A stretch of 64,000 nt of DNA from Brevundimonas halotolerans (GCF_003730275.1 NZ_QTTA01000002.1:1-64000); one strand, 5' to 3'. Numbered from the stretch's first letter, positions 52,525 through 62,226 are shown. A program made the numbers and translations. Notes: generated by a model from the letters alone, not told the origin.

Positions 52525-52983
52525 ATGACCTACCGCCGCTTCGCCGCCATGATCGCGGTCTCGACCGTCATCATGTACGGCCTGATGTATCTGAATACGT
52601 ACCAGTGGAGCCACGTCCACTTCAGCGAAACCCGCCTCTACATGGCCCTGCTCATGGGGGCGACCATGGCCGTGGTCATGCTGGGCTTCATGTGGAGCAT
52701 GTACAAACAGCGGGCCGTCAACCTCGCCATCGTCGGCGGTGCCGTGATCGTGTTTGCCGGCAGTCTGTGGCTGGTCCGCAGCCAGGCCACGGTGGGCGAG
52801 GTCGCCTGGATGCGCGCCATGATCCCCCACCACTCCATCGCCATCCTGACCAGCGAGCGCGCCAACATCCGGGACCCGCGCGTCCGCCAGCTGGCCGATG
52901 AGATCATCGAGGCCCAGCGCCGCGAAATCGCCGAGATGGAGACCCTGATCGCCGATCTGGAGGGCGATCCGCCCAAGCGATAG
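52525..52983 (+). CDS. DUF305 family membrane protein
   Basis: A 152-residue protein with three hydrophobic segments (about residues 5-24, 38-57 and 66-82) and a C-terminal DUF305 region ([15 protein letters not shown]...[17 protein letters not shown]). This family has a ferritin-like helical fold and is often linked to copper or stress, but no function is proven. GGAGGAAAA precedes the ATG. It converges on the kinase-like gene, with stops adjacent. Confidence 0.88.
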   Translation: MTYRRFAAMIAVSTVIMYGLMYLNTYQWSHVHFSETRLYMALLMGATMAVVMLGFMWSMYKQRAVNLAIVGGAVIVFAGSLWLVRSQATVGEVAWMRAMIPHHSIAILTSERANIRDPRVRQLADEIIEAQRREIAEMETLIADLEGDPPKR

Positions 52984-54453
52984 TCAGGCGGCCGCAGCGC
53001 TCGCTTCCGCCCAGTCTTCGCGCCAGGGGCGGCTGGCCTGGGTGAACAGTTTGTCGAACATCTCGGCGGCGTTCAGCGGCTTGGCGATACAGTCGTCCAT
53101 GCCGACGGCGAAATAGAGCTCCAATTGCTCAGCAAGCGTATTGGCGGTCAGGGCGATGATCGGGGTCGCGGCGACCTCGGTGCCCAGGGCGCGGATTCGG
53201 CGGGTGGCCTCGACGCCGTCCATGACCGGCATCTGGATGTCCATCAGGATCACGTCCCATCCGCCACGGCGGGCGGCCTCGACGCCCTCGGCCCCGTCAT
53301 CGGCGGTTTCACAGATCACCCCCTGTGCCGTCAGCAGGGTCGAGACCAGCACCCGGTTGCTTTCATTGTCATCGACATAGAGGACGACCATGGCGCGCCC
53401 CTCGCCCTCATCCTCGACGGACGCGTCTACGGCGGCCGGTTCGGGCATGTCAGGCCGCGTCGCGGCCGGCCTCGGCCGCATCAGGTCGTCCATATCGATC
53501 GCCCCGCCCCAGTCATCGCGCTGCGACAGGTCGATCATTCGCTCGACAACCGTGTGCAGGGCCTCACCGGCGGCGGTGATCCGCGCCACATGCGCCGCCT
53601 GATCCGGGTTCAGCCCGGACCGGTCCAGGACGTCGGCAAAGCCCATGACCGCATTCAGGGGGGTGCGCAGCTCGTGCGACATGTCGCTGAGGAATCTCTG
53701 CCGCGCCTCGGCCATGGCGACTTTCTGCTCGGCGGCGGCGCGCGCAGCCTCGGCCTCGACCCGGTCGGTGACATCGTGCTCGTTCAGCAGCACGCTGACG
53801 GCGCCCGTCACCGGATCCTGAACGGGCCGACAGTCGATATGGTGCCAGCGCGGGCCCTTCAGCGTCACCATGCGGTGCACCTCGGCCGTCGTACGCTCGG
53901 CCAGCGCAGTATCCAGAACTGCCTGGCCGGCAGCCCGGTCCTCGAACCGGTCGATCAGGCCCACACCCTCGCCATAGGCCGAAAAGGCCCCGGGATTGGC
54001 AAACAGTACCGCGCCCGTGGCGTCGAACAGGCCGACCGGCCCGGCCGAATGGCGCAGGGCCTCCACCGCCCGCCGTTCCTCGACCCCGACGTCGGCCTCG
54101 GTGGCCTCGAACAGCAGCACCTTGCGGCCGTCGTCCAGCGCCACGGTCGAAATCAGCGCCTGAACCGTTAGCGGCTCGCCATTGGGATAGAAGGTCCAGC
54201 GTTCCTCGACCGGTTCGCCGTCGGCCGTCACGGCCTTCAGCCGGTCTGTCCGGGCGCGGACGGCCGGCGACAATTTGGAAAAATCGCGCGACAGTAACTC
54301 GTCCAGATCCGCCGCACCCCACAGGGCCAACGCCGTCCGGTTGGCATAGACGCCGAAGCAGGTATCCGGGTCGAACAGCCACACAGCCCGCCGCAAACTG
54401 TCCCATGCGGTCAGCGGGGCCCCGTCGGCCAGTGCGGGAAGCGTCAGACTCAT
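52984..54453 (-). CDS. PAS-HisKA-receiver protein lacking the ATPase domain
   Basis: A 489-residue protein with two PAS-like regions (about 15-120 and 130-235), HisKA with His260 (SHELRTPLNAVMGFADVL) and a C-terminal receiver with Asp405 (VILMDIQMPVMDG). Only about 43 residues (rich in proline and alanine) separate HisKA (end near 312) from the receiver (start near 355). The HATPase_c domain with its N and G boxes is absent, and the frame is continuous. It cannot autophosphorylate alone and may dock with or relay phosphate from another kinase. Confidence 0.88.
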   Translation of the reverse strand: MSLTLPALADGAPLTAWDSLRRAVWLFDPDTCFGVYANRTALALWGAADLDELLSRDFSKLSPAVRARTDRLKAVTADGEPVEERWTFYPNGEPLTVQALISTVALDDGRKVLLFEATEADVGVEERRAVEALRHSAGPVGLFDATGAVLFANPGAFSAYGEGVGLIDRFEDRAAGQAVLDTALAERTTAEVHRMVTLKGPRWHHIDCRPVQDPVTGAVSVLLNEHDVTDRVEAEAARAAAEQKVAMAEARQRFLSDMSHELRTPLNAVMGFADVLDRSGLNPDQAAHVARITAAGEALHTVVERMIDLSQRDDWGGAIDMDDLMRPRPAATRPDMPEPAAVDASVEDEGEGRAMVVLYVDDNESNRVLVSTLLTAQGVICETADDGAEGVEAARRGGWDVILMDIQMPVMDGVEATRRIRALGTEVAATPIIALTANTLAEQLELYFAVGMDDCIAKPLNAAEMFDKLFTQASRPWREDWAEASAAAA

Positions 54454-54548
54454 AGGCCCTTCTTGCCTGAAACGCCTGAAGCAACGCTTAAGGGAGGCCC
54501 TTTGCTCGCTTGACCGCGCCGCGACGCCATGACCAAAACCGCCGCCTC

Positions 54549-55634
54549 ATGAAGACCGCCGATTTCGACTTTCACCTGCCCGAGGATCACATCGCGCTCC
54601 GCCCGGTCGAGCCGCGCGATTTCGCCCGGCTGCTGGTCGTGCGTGACGGCGGGCTTGAGGACCGGATCGTGCGCGATCTGGCGGACTTTCTTCGCCCCGG
54701 CGACGCCTTGGTGTTCAACGACACGCGTGTGATCCCTGCCCGCATGTCCGGCTCGCGCCATCGCATCAGCCCCGAAGGCGAGACGCTGAGCGTGCCCGTC
54801 GAGGCGACCCTGCACCACCGCGATGCGCCAGACGTCTGGTCGGCCTTCATGAAGCCGGGCAAGCGCATCAAGCCGGGGGACCGCATCGTCTTCGGGGCGG
54901 ATTGCGATGCGGCCTGCCTGATGTCAGGCCTTGGCGCGACGGTCATGGCCAAGGGCGAAGACGGGCTGGTGACCCTCAAGTTCGCCCTGTCGGGCCCGGC
55001 GCTGGACGATGCCATCCGCGACATCGGCGTAATGCCCCTGCCCCCCTATATCGCCGCCAAACGGGCCGAGGACGACCGCGACCGGTCGGATTATCAGACC
55101 GTCTATGCCGAACACGACGGCTCGGTCGCCGCACCCACGGCGGGCCTGCACTTCACCTCCGCCCTGCTGGACGCCATCCGGGCGAAGGGCGTCAGCATGC
55201 ACGCCGTCACCTTGCACGTTGGCGCGGGCACCTTCCTGCCGGTCAAGGTCGACGACCTGTCGGAACACCGCATGCACAGCGAATGGGGCACGGTGTCAGA
55301 AGAGACGGCCGAGGCCCTGAACCGCGTCCACGCCGCTGGAGGGCGCATCGTCTGCGTCGGCACCACCTCCCTCCGCCTGCTGGAGTCGGCTACCGGCGAG
55401 AACGGCGTGATCGGGCCCTTCCATGGTGACACCGCCATCTTCATCACACCGGGCTACCGCTTCCGCGCGGTGGATATACTGATGACCAATTTCCACCTGC
55501 CGAAGTCGACCTTGTTCATGCTGGTCTCGGCCTTCGCAGGCACGGACACCATGAAGGCCGCCTACGCCCACGCCGTTGAAAGCGGCTACCGCTTCTACTC
55601 ATACGGCGACGGCAGCCTGCTGTTCCGGGAGTGA
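54549..55634 (+). CDS. queA: S-adenosylmethionine:tRNA ribosyltransferase-isomerase QueA
   Basis: A 361-residue enzyme that adds the epoxycyclopentane ring from SAM to preQ1 in tRNA, a late step of queuosine synthesis. Motifs include [22 protein letters not shown] and [22 protein letters not shown] at 54549 gives the family start ([14 protein letters not shown]). The usual partner tgt is not next to it; a repeat-rich gap follows instead. queCED lies 9 kb away. Confidence 0.96.
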   Translation: MKTADFDFHLPEDHIALRPVEPRDFARLLVVRDGGLEDRIVRDLADFLRPGDALVFNDTRVIPARMSGSRHRISPEGETLSVPVEATLHHRDAPDVWSAFMKPGKRIKPGDRIVFGADCDAACLMSGLGATVMAKGEDGLVTLKFALSGPALDDAIRDIGVMPLPPYIAAKRAEDDRDRSDYQTVYAEHDGSVAAPTAGLHFTSALLDAIRAKGVSMHAVTLHVGAGTFLPVKVDDLSEHRMHSEWGTVSEETAEALNRVHAAGGRIVCVGTTSLRLLESATGENGVIGPFHGDTAIFITPGYRFRAVDILMTNFHLPKSTLFMLVSAFAGTDTMKAAYAHAVESGYRFYSYGDGSLLFRE

Positions 55635-56230
55635 GCGCGCGAAGCGGGTTCATAACGGCGACCACGGGGCTTCACGGCGAGCACGGCGCGGTTGAGTCTT
55701 GACGCTGCCCCGCTGTGGTCGCCGTGCCCTCGCTGTGCCCGCTGTGATGAACCCCCTTCTAGAGTCCCCTCTCCATTGGGAGAGGGGGTTGGGGGTGAGG
55801 GGCTCACCGCATCCTTCGGCGTGAGCCGTCGCATAGTCTCTGCCACGGCGATCGCCGACGGACACCACCGACCCTCATCCGTCGCTCACGCGCCACCTTC
55901 TCCCATCGGGAGAAGGAGACATGACAGTGGGTCGAGCGCCCCAGCTATTAAACCCGGCGCCAAATTCCTCATCCCTTTCAACACCCCTGCTCCCTCCCGC
56001 ACCGTTCTTCCCGACCGGGTCGACACCGCGCCCATACTGCCCGGTTGCCTCCGGAGGACGCGACCGTGATTTCAGACCATTCAGACGATTCAGACGGTTC
56101 AGACGGTAATTCTTCATCTCCTCCCCACGTTTGGGGAGGAGATGAGGGTCTCGAAACAGACCATTCAGACGGTTCAGACGGCGTTTTTGTCAGACTCGTC
56201 TGCGGCCGACCTCGCCCCGGCGGTCCAGCC
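55635..56230. repeat. Repeat island between converging queA and atp12
   Basis: No credible gene lies in these 596 bases. From left to right there are four kinds of element. An imperfect inverted repeat has arms of about 45 bases (55645-55755, repeating CACGGCGA and GGGTTCAT). A GGGAGAGGGGGTTGGGGGTGAGGGG element sits at 55765-55802. A 9-bp hairpin is at 55896-55916. Two blocks of the 9-mer TTCAGACGG (56071-56106, four units; 56164-56181, two units) flank a 12-bp perfect hairpin (56115-56144). It resembles an accumulation site for dispersed repeats at a convergent 3' end. Confidence 0.8.
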
Positions 56231-56992
56231 CTAAAGACCCAGTGCCCGGAACCAGGCGTCGATCTCCATGGCCTCGGCGCGGATGGCGGCGGTGCGTTCG
56301 GCGGCCTCGGCGTCGATGCCCCACTGGCTCTCCTGAAACGCCTCGTCCAGTCGGCTGAGGTCGTGAGCGGCCTCGGCGGACAGGGCCCCCTTCAGCACCG
56401 CCAGCGCCAGAATAGCCGAGCCATACATGGGCACCAGAGAGGCCAGCCCGGTCAGGGCGAAATCGTCCAGCTCCAGCGCCAGAGCCTTCACCCGCGCCAG
56501 CGCCTCGGGCGACTGGGTCCGGTGGACGATGCCCGAGCCAGGCTCCAGCCGGATGCCGTGTTCGGCGGCCCAGTTGCGCCAGCGGCCCCATTCCGCGTCC
56601 TGTCGGGCGCGCAGGCTGGTCGGCGCTTCGGCCGGGTAGCAGATCAGGTCCGTCCCGGCGTAAGCCGCGATCTCATCGGCCACGGCCTCGCGCGCCAGGC
56701 AGACGGCATCCAGCGCCGTCGAGGCCAGCCGGGTGGCGGGCATGGTCGCGGGCTCGATCACCTCGGTCTGGCGGTCCCACTCGGCGGCCACGCGCCGCGC
56801 GGTCTCGGCGGTGGGCAGGACCAGCGGGCGGCCCGCCGGCGTCTTGGGCGTGCGACCGTCCAGCTGGACGGCGTGGCCGCCCTCGACCTCGGCCACCCCG
56901 GCGGCCTTCCAGAAGCGTTTCGGCCGGTCGCCGGGCTCGCGAAAGCCCTTGGCGGCGGCGACATTGGGGTCCAGCGGCGGGATATGGCTCAT
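56231..56992 (-). CDS. ATP12-family F1-ATPase assembly chaperone
   Basis: A 253-residue ATP12-like protein, expected to guard the F1 alpha subunit during ATP synthase assembly. Family text includes RPKRFWKAAGVAEVEGG, LDGRTPKTPAGRPLVLP and EWDRQTEVIEPATMPATRLAS. Length is normal. It overlaps the HAD hydrolase gene by four bases and is last in the crcB-rluC-HAD-atp12 unit, a conserved alphaproteobacterial order. Confidence 0.92.
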   Translation of the reverse strand: MSHIPPLDPNVAAAKGFREPGDRPKRFWKAAGVAEVEGGHAVQLDGRTPKTPAGRPLVLPTAETARRVAAEWDRQTEVIEPATMPATRLASTALDAVCLAREAVADEIAAYAGTDLICYPAEAPTSLRARQDAEWGRWRNWAAEHGIRLEPGSGIVHRTQSPEALARVKALALELDDFALTGLASLVPMYGSAILALAVLKGALSAEAAHDLSRLDEAFQESQWGIDAEAAERTAAIRAEAMEIDAWFRALGL

Positions 56993-57663
56993 GTCGTCTC
57001 CCTCTGGCGGGCGGCAAAGGTCTCAAGCTGGCGCGTCAGGTCGTCGAAGGTCGCGGCCACATGATGCGCCCCGGCCTCGACCTGTTCGGCCTCGGTGTGA
57101 AAGCCCCAGCCGACGCCCTGGGCCCACACCCCGGCGGCGCGGGCCATGCGCATGTCATGACCGGTGTCGCCGATCATCACGGTCTGCTCCGGCCGGGCCT
57201 TACACGCCGTGATCGCAGCCTGAAGCATGGCGGGATTGGGCTTGCCCGGCCCGTCCTCGGCGCAGTGGCTGGACAGAAACAGATCGGCCCAACCGGCCCG
57301 CGCCAGATTGCGGGCGACGCCGCGCCGCGACTGGCCGGTGGCCAGCGACAACCGCCAGCCGCGGCGCTTCAGATCAGCCAGCAGGTCCATGGCGCCCGCA
57401 TAGAGCGGCTCCTCAAACCCCGGCTCGGCATGCATGGTGACGAAGGCGGCCTTGTAGTGGTCGGTGTAACGGTCGACCTCGTCGGGCCCCAGATCGGGCC
57501 CCAGCCGCGCCATGGCCTCGGTCAACGACAGGCCGACCCCGCCCCGCACGAACTCATAGTCGGGCTCCGGCAGGCCCATGGCCCGGGCCGCCGTCCGGGT
57601 GGCGCTCAGGATGGTCGCCCGGCTGTCCACCAGGGTGCCGTCGATGTCGAACACCGCCAGCAC
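56989..57663 (-). CDS. HAD-superfamily hydrolase, phosphoglycolate phosphatase-like
   Basis: A 224-residue phosphatase. Motif I is VFDIDGTLVDS, motif II lies in LSLATGQSRRG, and motifs III/IV are GKPNPAMLQ and MIGDTGHDMRMARAAG. The overall type resembles Gph or PpaX; the substrate is unproven. The start is GTG two bases after the rluC stop. Confidence 0.9.
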   Translation of the reverse strand: MLAVFDIDGTLVDSRATILSATRTAARAMGLPEPDYEFVRGGVGLSLTEAMARLGPDLGPDEVDRYTDHYKAAFVTMHAEPGFEEPLYAGAMDLLADLKRRGWRLSLATGQSRRGVARNLARAGWADLFLSSHCAEDGPGKPNPAMLQAAITACKARPEQTVMIGDTGHDMRMARAAGVWAQGVGWGFHTEAEQVEAGAHHVAATFDDLTRQLETFAARQRETT

Positions 57664-57665
57664 GA

Positions 57666-58655
57666 TTAGCGCCGCATCCCCGCGAAGGGGTCAAAGTCGG
57701 ACTCGTCCTCGACGAAGCCGAAGTTCTCGAAGCCAGCCTTCATCTCGGGGCTCAGCGGCGCCTCGACGATCAGCTTGCCGCCGCCGGGGTGGTCCAGCTC
57801 GATCCGGCGGGCGTGCAACTGCAGCTTCAACGACCCCGACAGGGCCGCCGAAGTCTCGTCACCGTATTTGGGATCGCCCAGGATCGGATGGCCGATCGAC
57901 TTCATATGGGCCCGCAGCTGATGGGTCCGACCGGTGAACGGCCGTAGCGCCAGCCAGGCCACGCGCTGTCCGGCCCGCGAGACGGTGGCATAAGCGGTCT
58001 CGGCGGTCTCGGCGCCATGCTCCTTGGCATCGGCCGGCCGCATGATCTCATAGTCATTGATGCCCGACTTCTTGAGCGCCAGTTCGATCCGCCCTGATAC
58101 GGGCTTGGGTGTGCCGGACACCAGCGCCCAATAGGTCTTCTTGGCCTGACGCCGGGCAAAGGCGCCTGACAGGCGCTTGGCGGCCTCGGGCCCCTTGCCC
58201 AGCAGCAGGACGCCCGTCGTGTCCCGGTCCAGGCGGTGGACCAGACGCGGGCGCTCCAGCCCCTCGCCCCACGCTGACAGCAGGGCATCGACGTGGCGCG
58301 TGGTCTTGGTTCCGCCCTGAACCGCCAGCCCATGCGGCTTGTTCAGGACGATGACCATCTCGTCCTCGAAGATCACCAGCGAGCGGGCATAGGCGGCGTC
58401 GCGCGGGGTGATGCGGTCACGCTGGCCCGGCTCGCGCGCCTTGACCTCCGGGATCGGGGGCACGCGGATCATCGACCCGGCCGCCAGCCGGTCCTCAGGA
58501 CGGGCGCGCGATCCATCGACGCGGATCTGGCCCGAACGCGCCAGCTTCTGGACCTGGATGTGCGACACGTGCGGCCAACGCCTGCGGATCCAGCGATCCA
58601 GCCGGATGCCCTCTTCCTCGGCGGCCACGGGCAATGTCTTGACTTCGCGGCTCAC
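57666..58655 (-). CDS. rluC: RluC/RluD-family 23S rRNA pseudouridine synthase
   Basis: A 329-residue enzyme with an N-terminal S4 RNA-binding domain (GIRLDRWIRRRWPHVSHIQV) and a synthase domain with catalytic aspartate in VHRLDRDTTGVLLL. It makes pseudouridine in large-subunit rRNA; the exact sites are inferred from RluC. GTG at 58655 overlaps the crcB stop (GTGA); the frame stays open through crcB, but upstream text is not protein-like. Confidence 0.92.
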   Translation of the reverse strand: MSREVKTLPVAAEEEGIRLDRWIRRRWPHVSHIQVQKLARSGQIRVDGSRARPEDRLAAGSMIRVPPIPEVKAREPGQRDRITPRDAAYARSLVIFEDEMVIVLNKPHGLAVQGGTKTTRHVDALLSAWGEGLERPRLVHRLDRDTTGVLLLGKGPEAAKRLSGAFARRQAKKTYWALVSGTPKPVSGRIELALKKSGINDYEIMRPADAKEHGAETAETAYATVSRAGQRVAWLALRPFTGRTHQLRAHMKSIGHPILGDPKYGDETSAALSGSLKLQLHARRIELDHPGGGKLIVEAPLSPEMKAGFENFGFVEDESDFDPFAGMRR

Positions 58656-59047
58656 AGCACGCCTCCCACCATACGGCGCATGATCCAGAGCCCCACGAAC
58701 AGGGCCACAACCGCCACAATGACCGAGGCCAATGCATAACCCAGCGCCAGCCCCATCTGCCGACGTTCGATCATCAGGGCGACCTCGAGCGAAAAGGCGG
58801 AAAAGGTCGTGAACCCGCCCAGCAGGCCCACCCCGATCAGCAGCCGCCAGGTCTCGGCATGGGCGCCGCCGCGATGAGCCAGCCAGCCGACCAGCAGGCC
58901 CATGGCGAGGCCTCCCAGACCGTTGACGGCAAATGTCCCCCATGGCCAGGCCGCGCCGGGCAGCATCCGGCCCAGACCAAGCCCGACCCCGTAGCGCAGG
59001 GCCGCACCGACCCCTCCGCCGGCCGCAACGATCAGAAAACGTGTCAT
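58652..59047 (-). CDS. crcB: Fluoride channel/exporter CrcB (Fluc)
   Basis: A 131-residue membrane protein with four hydrophobic segments, forming dual-topology dimers that expel fluoride. Signatures GGGVGAALRYGVG, GTFAVNGLGGLAMG and GGFTTFSAFSLE are intact. It heads the operon with rluC, HAD hydrolase and atp12. I did not see a convincing fluoride riboswitch in its 5' region. Confidence 0.94.
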   Translation of the reverse strand: MTRFLIVAAGGGVGAALRYGVGLGLGRMLPGAAWPWGTFAVNGLGGLAMGLLVGWLAHRGGAHAETWRLLIGVGLLGGFTTFSAFSLEVALMIERRQMGLALGYALASVIVAVVALFVGLWIMRRMVGGVL

Positions 59048-59250
59048 GGGCGGGCTTATACCTGTCTTCGAGGCAAAACGAAGGGCACCGGTCGCGCAAC
59101 GGCACCTGACACAATCTTCACTTGCCGGGAGGGGCCCCGCCCGGCGATGGTTAACCCCGGCGCGCAGGTTCGTGCGTCGGGAGAACGCCGGTGGCCGGAT
59201 GGCGTGATCTGCGATACTGACCGGTCAGTGAAGCTGGGCTGTTTTCGATC

Positions 59251-60444
59251 ATGACCGACCATACGCCGCCGCCGCCAATGCCGGGATCCGAGCCCGCCCC
59301 CATGATCGGGCCCGATCCGGTGGTCGATACGCCGAAGGGTCCGAATGCCCCGCCGCCGGGCGCCGCCGATGTAGAGGATCGCGAGATCCCGGCCGGCCGC
59401 CCTCCCCGCCGCGACGCCCACATGCGCACGGCCGACGGCATCCTGAAGCCCATCCAGGACAGCAATTATTTCTCTCACGACCCCGATGAGCTGGCCATGG
59501 TGTCGGCCCACATCGACGAATATTACAATCAGGCGCTCGACATTTTCCCCTTCTGGGAGAAGGACGGGAAGCCCGACCGATTCCACGTCCTGTTCACGCG
59601 TCAGATCAACGAGCGCTTCCCCGCCGACCTGCCGCTGCGTAGCCATATCCACGACTATGGGCGCGGTGTGTTCGCCGCCCTGATGGTCCATGTGGGGGTC
59701 AAGCGCCTGACCCAGGCCCTGGCCCTGATCGGTCTGATGGTGCTGGCGACCGTCGGGCCGACCTGGCTGGCGCAATGGACCGGCTCGCGCCCCGTCGGCC
59801 TCGGCCTCGCGGCCGGTGGCATGCTGGTGACGCTGGGTGTGTTCTGGGCGCTGCAGGCCATCCTGTTCATCCAGTACCGCTTCCGGCTGGAGAACGATTC
59901 CTACCAGCTCTCGCGCGAGATCGTGCAGCAGACGCGCGAGCTGCAGAACCTGTTCACCACCGCCCGGGCCATGGCCGATCAGGCCGAGACCCAATACCAG
60001 ATGGACGGCAAGGGCTGGGGCCAGCGCGCCCTGTATCTGACCCGGCTGACCATGTGGATCGGCGCGCGGATGGAGTACCTCGAGAAGTACGTCCAGATGG
60101 AGCTGTGGCGCGTCCGCCGCGAGCGCTACTGGACCCGCTGGGTGTCGCGCATTGCCACGCCGCTGATCCTGATCGTCTGGCTGGTGGCCTTCGCCTATGA
60201 GCGTCCGCCCATCGACGAGGTGGCCTTCCGCGGACTTCAGGCGCTCGCCGTCGTGATCGGCATCATCATCAGCTGGCTGTCCTATTTCCGCTGGCAGACG
60301 CCGGTCGGTGCCATCCAGGACAAGCTGGGGGCCGAGAGCTGGGTGCGCTACGCCTCGCTCGACGTCGACAATGCCGTGGCCGATCAGGTGCGCCGCGACA
60401 AGGAACGTCTGGTCGAATACCGGGCCCTGACGCGGGGGCGATAG
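59251..60444 (+). CDS. Conserved polytopic membrane protein of unknown function
   Basis: A 397-residue protein. The first 55 residues are proline-rich and disordered. A soluble region (about 60-140, IDEYYNQALDIFPFWEKDGK) is followed by two membrane segments (about 150-210), a helical coiled-coil-like stretch (220-300, EIVQQTRELQNLFTTARAMA) and two more membrane segments (305-350). No family is recognised. It is divergent from crcB with a 203-base gap. Confidence 0.8.
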   Translation: MTDHTPPPPMPGSEPAPMIGPDPVVDTPKGPNAPPPGAADVEDREIPAGRPPRRDAHMRTADGILKPIQDSNYFSHDPDELAMVSAHIDEYYNQALDIFPFWEKDGKPDRFHVLFTRQINERFPADLPLRSHIHDYGRGVFAALMVHVGVKRLTQALALIGLMVLATVGPTWLAQWTGSRPVGLGLAAGGMLVTLGVFWALQAILFIQYRFRLENDSYQLSREIVQQTRELQNLFTTARAMADQAETQYQMDGKGWGQRALYLTRLTMWIGARMEYLEKYVQMELWRVRRERYWTRWVSRIATPLILIVWLVAFAYERPPIDEVAFRGLQALAVVIGIIISWLSYFRWQTPVGAIQDKLGAESWVRYASLDVDNAVADQVRRDKERLVEYRALTRGR

Positions 60445-60447
60445 GCC

Positions 60448-60957
60448 TCAGCGCCAGCCGAGCGCGCGGGTGACCTCACGCGCGTCATAGGCCACGGCGC
60501 TGTCGGGCTTGGTCCCGCGTCCCATGACGACCTCGAGCGTGGTCGAGGTGGCGCCCGGTCCGGTCAGGTTGAGGCCGACGCCCACACCGACGCCCGACGT
60601 TGAAAAGCCGCCGTACCGGCCAGAGCCTGCACCGATGGATACACTGGGGCGCACGCCGCCGCGTGGATCGGGACGGCCGTCGGTCCAGCGCTGCGTCACC
60701 TCGAACCAGTCATAGCCTTGGGCGAGGGTCAGTTCGGCCGCCCGCAGCAGGGCGTAATCCGCGACCGGCCCAGGATCGCCCACGCCGTTATAGGTCACGC
60801 GATAGCGGTTCGATTCAATCGGGGCCTCGCTATAGCCCTGTCCGCCCTGCCCCATCTGGGGGCCGTAGGGCGCCAGACTGGCACAGCCACCCAGCACGAG
60901 GATCGAGGCGGCGACGGCGGCAAGTGCGACGGGGCGGCCGGGATGTCTGAAAGTCAT
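60448..60957 (-). CDS. CC0125/CC1285-type lipoprotein
   Basis: A 169-residue predicted lipoprotein: signal through AAVAASILVLGGC, then YRVTYNGVGDPGPVADYALLRAAEL with a GYDWFEV motif, and a glycine-rich stretch. This pattern fits the Caulobacter CC0125/CC1285 lipoprotein family, of unknown function. ATG at 60957 is chosen for the signal peptide. It follows the RluA-type gene by 14 bases. Confidence 0.85.
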   Translation of the reverse strand: MTFRHPGRPVALAAVAASILVLGGCASLAPYGPQMGQGGQGYSEAPIESNRYRVTYNGVGDPGPVADYALLRAAELTLAQGYDWFEVTQRWTDGRPDPRGGVRPSVSIGAGSGRYGGFSTSGVGVGVGLNLTGPGATSTTLEVVMGRGTKPDSAVAYDAREVTRALGWR

Positions 60958-60971
60958 GGCATTTCTCCGCT

Positions 60972-61739
60972 CTATGAGGAACAAGCGCCCGCTTGGTCGG
61001 AACGTTCCGGCGCGACCAGGCCGGCCGCCGCCATCAAGGTCCTGAAATCATCAGGCACAAGTGCCTCGACCCCTCGCTCGCCCCCCTCCGGATGCGGGAA
61101 ACGCAGGCGGGCGGCGTGCAGCATCAGCCGCTCCGCCTTCCGACCCGCGAACGTCAGGGCGCCACCGTAGCGCGCATCCCCGACCAGCGGACTGCCCAGA
61201 TCGGCCATATGCACGCGCAGTTGATGCATGCGGCCGGTGTGCGGCTCAAGCTCGACCAAGGCCCCCTGCGCGCTCCTCGCCAGCACGCGATAGCGGCTCT
61301 CGGACGGCTGGGCGCCGGGCGTGCCGTCCGGCACGGCCCGCATATAGCTCTCGCGGCCGATCTCCTGCCGCAGCAGGGCCCGGCGGATCACGCCCTGATC
61401 CTGTGGCGGCGGTGTCTCGACCAGCGCCAGATAGGTCTTGGTCAGCTTGCGGCTCTGGATGGCCTTGCCCAGAAAGCCGGCCGCCGGTTTGGTCTTCGCC
61501 GCCAGAATGACGCCCGAGGTGTCGCGGTCCAGCCGGTGGACCAGATGCGGCCGCTTTCCGTTCGACCGGGCAAAGGCCCACAGCAGGTCGTCCAGCGTAT
61601 TGGCCTTGATCCGCCCGCCCTGGCTGGACAGGCCCGCGGGCTTGTTCAGCACCAGCACATGGGCGTCCTCGAAGACCACCGACGCACGGACGGCAGCGAT
61701 CTCGGCATCGGAAAGGGTGACGGGCGGCTGGAAACTCAC
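60972..61739 (-). CDS. RluA-family pseudouridine synthase
   Basis: A 255-residue pseudouridine synthase without an S4 domain. The catalytic block is VHRLDRDTSGVILAAKT, and HTGRMHQLRVHMADLG is the usual second motif. The target RNA (rRNA or tRNA) is not clear. The start is GTG. It is followed by the lipoprotein gene on the same strand. Confidence 0.9.
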   Translation of the reverse strand: MSFQPPVTLSDAEIAAVRASVVFEDAHVLVLNKPAGLSSQGGRIKANTLDDLLWAFARSNGKRPHLVHRLDRDTSGVILAAKTKPAAGFLGKAIQSRKLTKTYLALVETPPPQDQGVIRRALLRQEIGRESYMRAVPDGTPGAQPSESRYRVLARSAQGALVELEPHTGRMHQLRVHMADLGSPLVGDARYGGALTFAGRKAERLMLHAARLRFPHPEGGERGVEALVPDDFRTLMAAAGLVAPERSDQAGACSS

Positions 61740-61782
61740 AGTTCCGGCTTAGAGCATGCCAGCCCGCCCGTCAGCCATCAGA

Positions 61783-62226
61783 TCAGCGCAGGACACCCTT
61801 GCGAGCCATCGTCCAGGCGTACCAAGCCAGGAAGGCGGCGATCAGCACGATCACCCAGGGCATCCAGCTCATGGCGGCCATTTCGGGCGTCAGAGGCGGC
61901 GGGTTGATGAACTTGCCGTAGATCAGGCTGACGACGGCGCCGACCAGCGACAGGGCGAAGGCCCAGACGGCCCAGCGCATACGCAGCAGCAGAAAGATCG
62001 AGCCGATCACTGCGCCCCAGACGCCCAGAATCCACGGCACCCACATCCAGTCCGGCATGGCCATGTAATAGTCGATCATCTCCTGCGAGAACTTCATGCT
62101 GCGCATGTAGGTCTCACCCTGCGTCGACGTCATGATGAAGTCATAGGCGCCGAAACCATTCCACAGCAGCGACACCACCCCCACCGCCCACAGGTGCCAA
62201 GGCGTTCTTACCGTCATCGAAGTCAT
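61783..62226 (-). CDS. Four-segment membrane protein of unknown function
   Basis: A 147-residue protein with four hydrophobic segments (about 12-32, 66-88, 92-108 and 122-141). The periplasmic-side loop between the first two has the text ETYMRSMKFSQEMIDYYMAMP. The family is common in proteobacteria but uncharacterised. GGGAGGGGAAAG precedes the ATG. Confidence 0.82.
   Translation of the reverse strand: MTSMTVRTPWHLWAVGVVSLLWNGFGAYDFIMTSTQGETYMRSMKFSQEMIDYYMAMPDWMWVPWILGVWGAVIGSIFLLLRMRWAVWAFALSLVGAVVSLIYGKFINPPPLTPEMAAMSWMPWVIVLIAAFLAWYAWTMARKGVLR

Noticed and set aside
57666..59114. Extended 482-codon start for the RluC-type protein
   Set aside because: The extension runs through crcB in another frame; GTG at 58655 in a GTGA overlap gives the normal family N-terminus.
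59145..59160. GGTTAACC near 59150 and TTAACC near 39097 considered as CtrA sites
   Set aside because: Only one half-site is present in each case, without a second TTAA at the seven-base spacing.
59142..59225. GGCGATGG-containing sequence near crcB considered as a fluoride riboswitch
   Set aside because: It lies on the plus strand, reading away from crcB, and does not show the conserved pseudoknot layout; the real crcB leader on the minus strand has no match that I can see.
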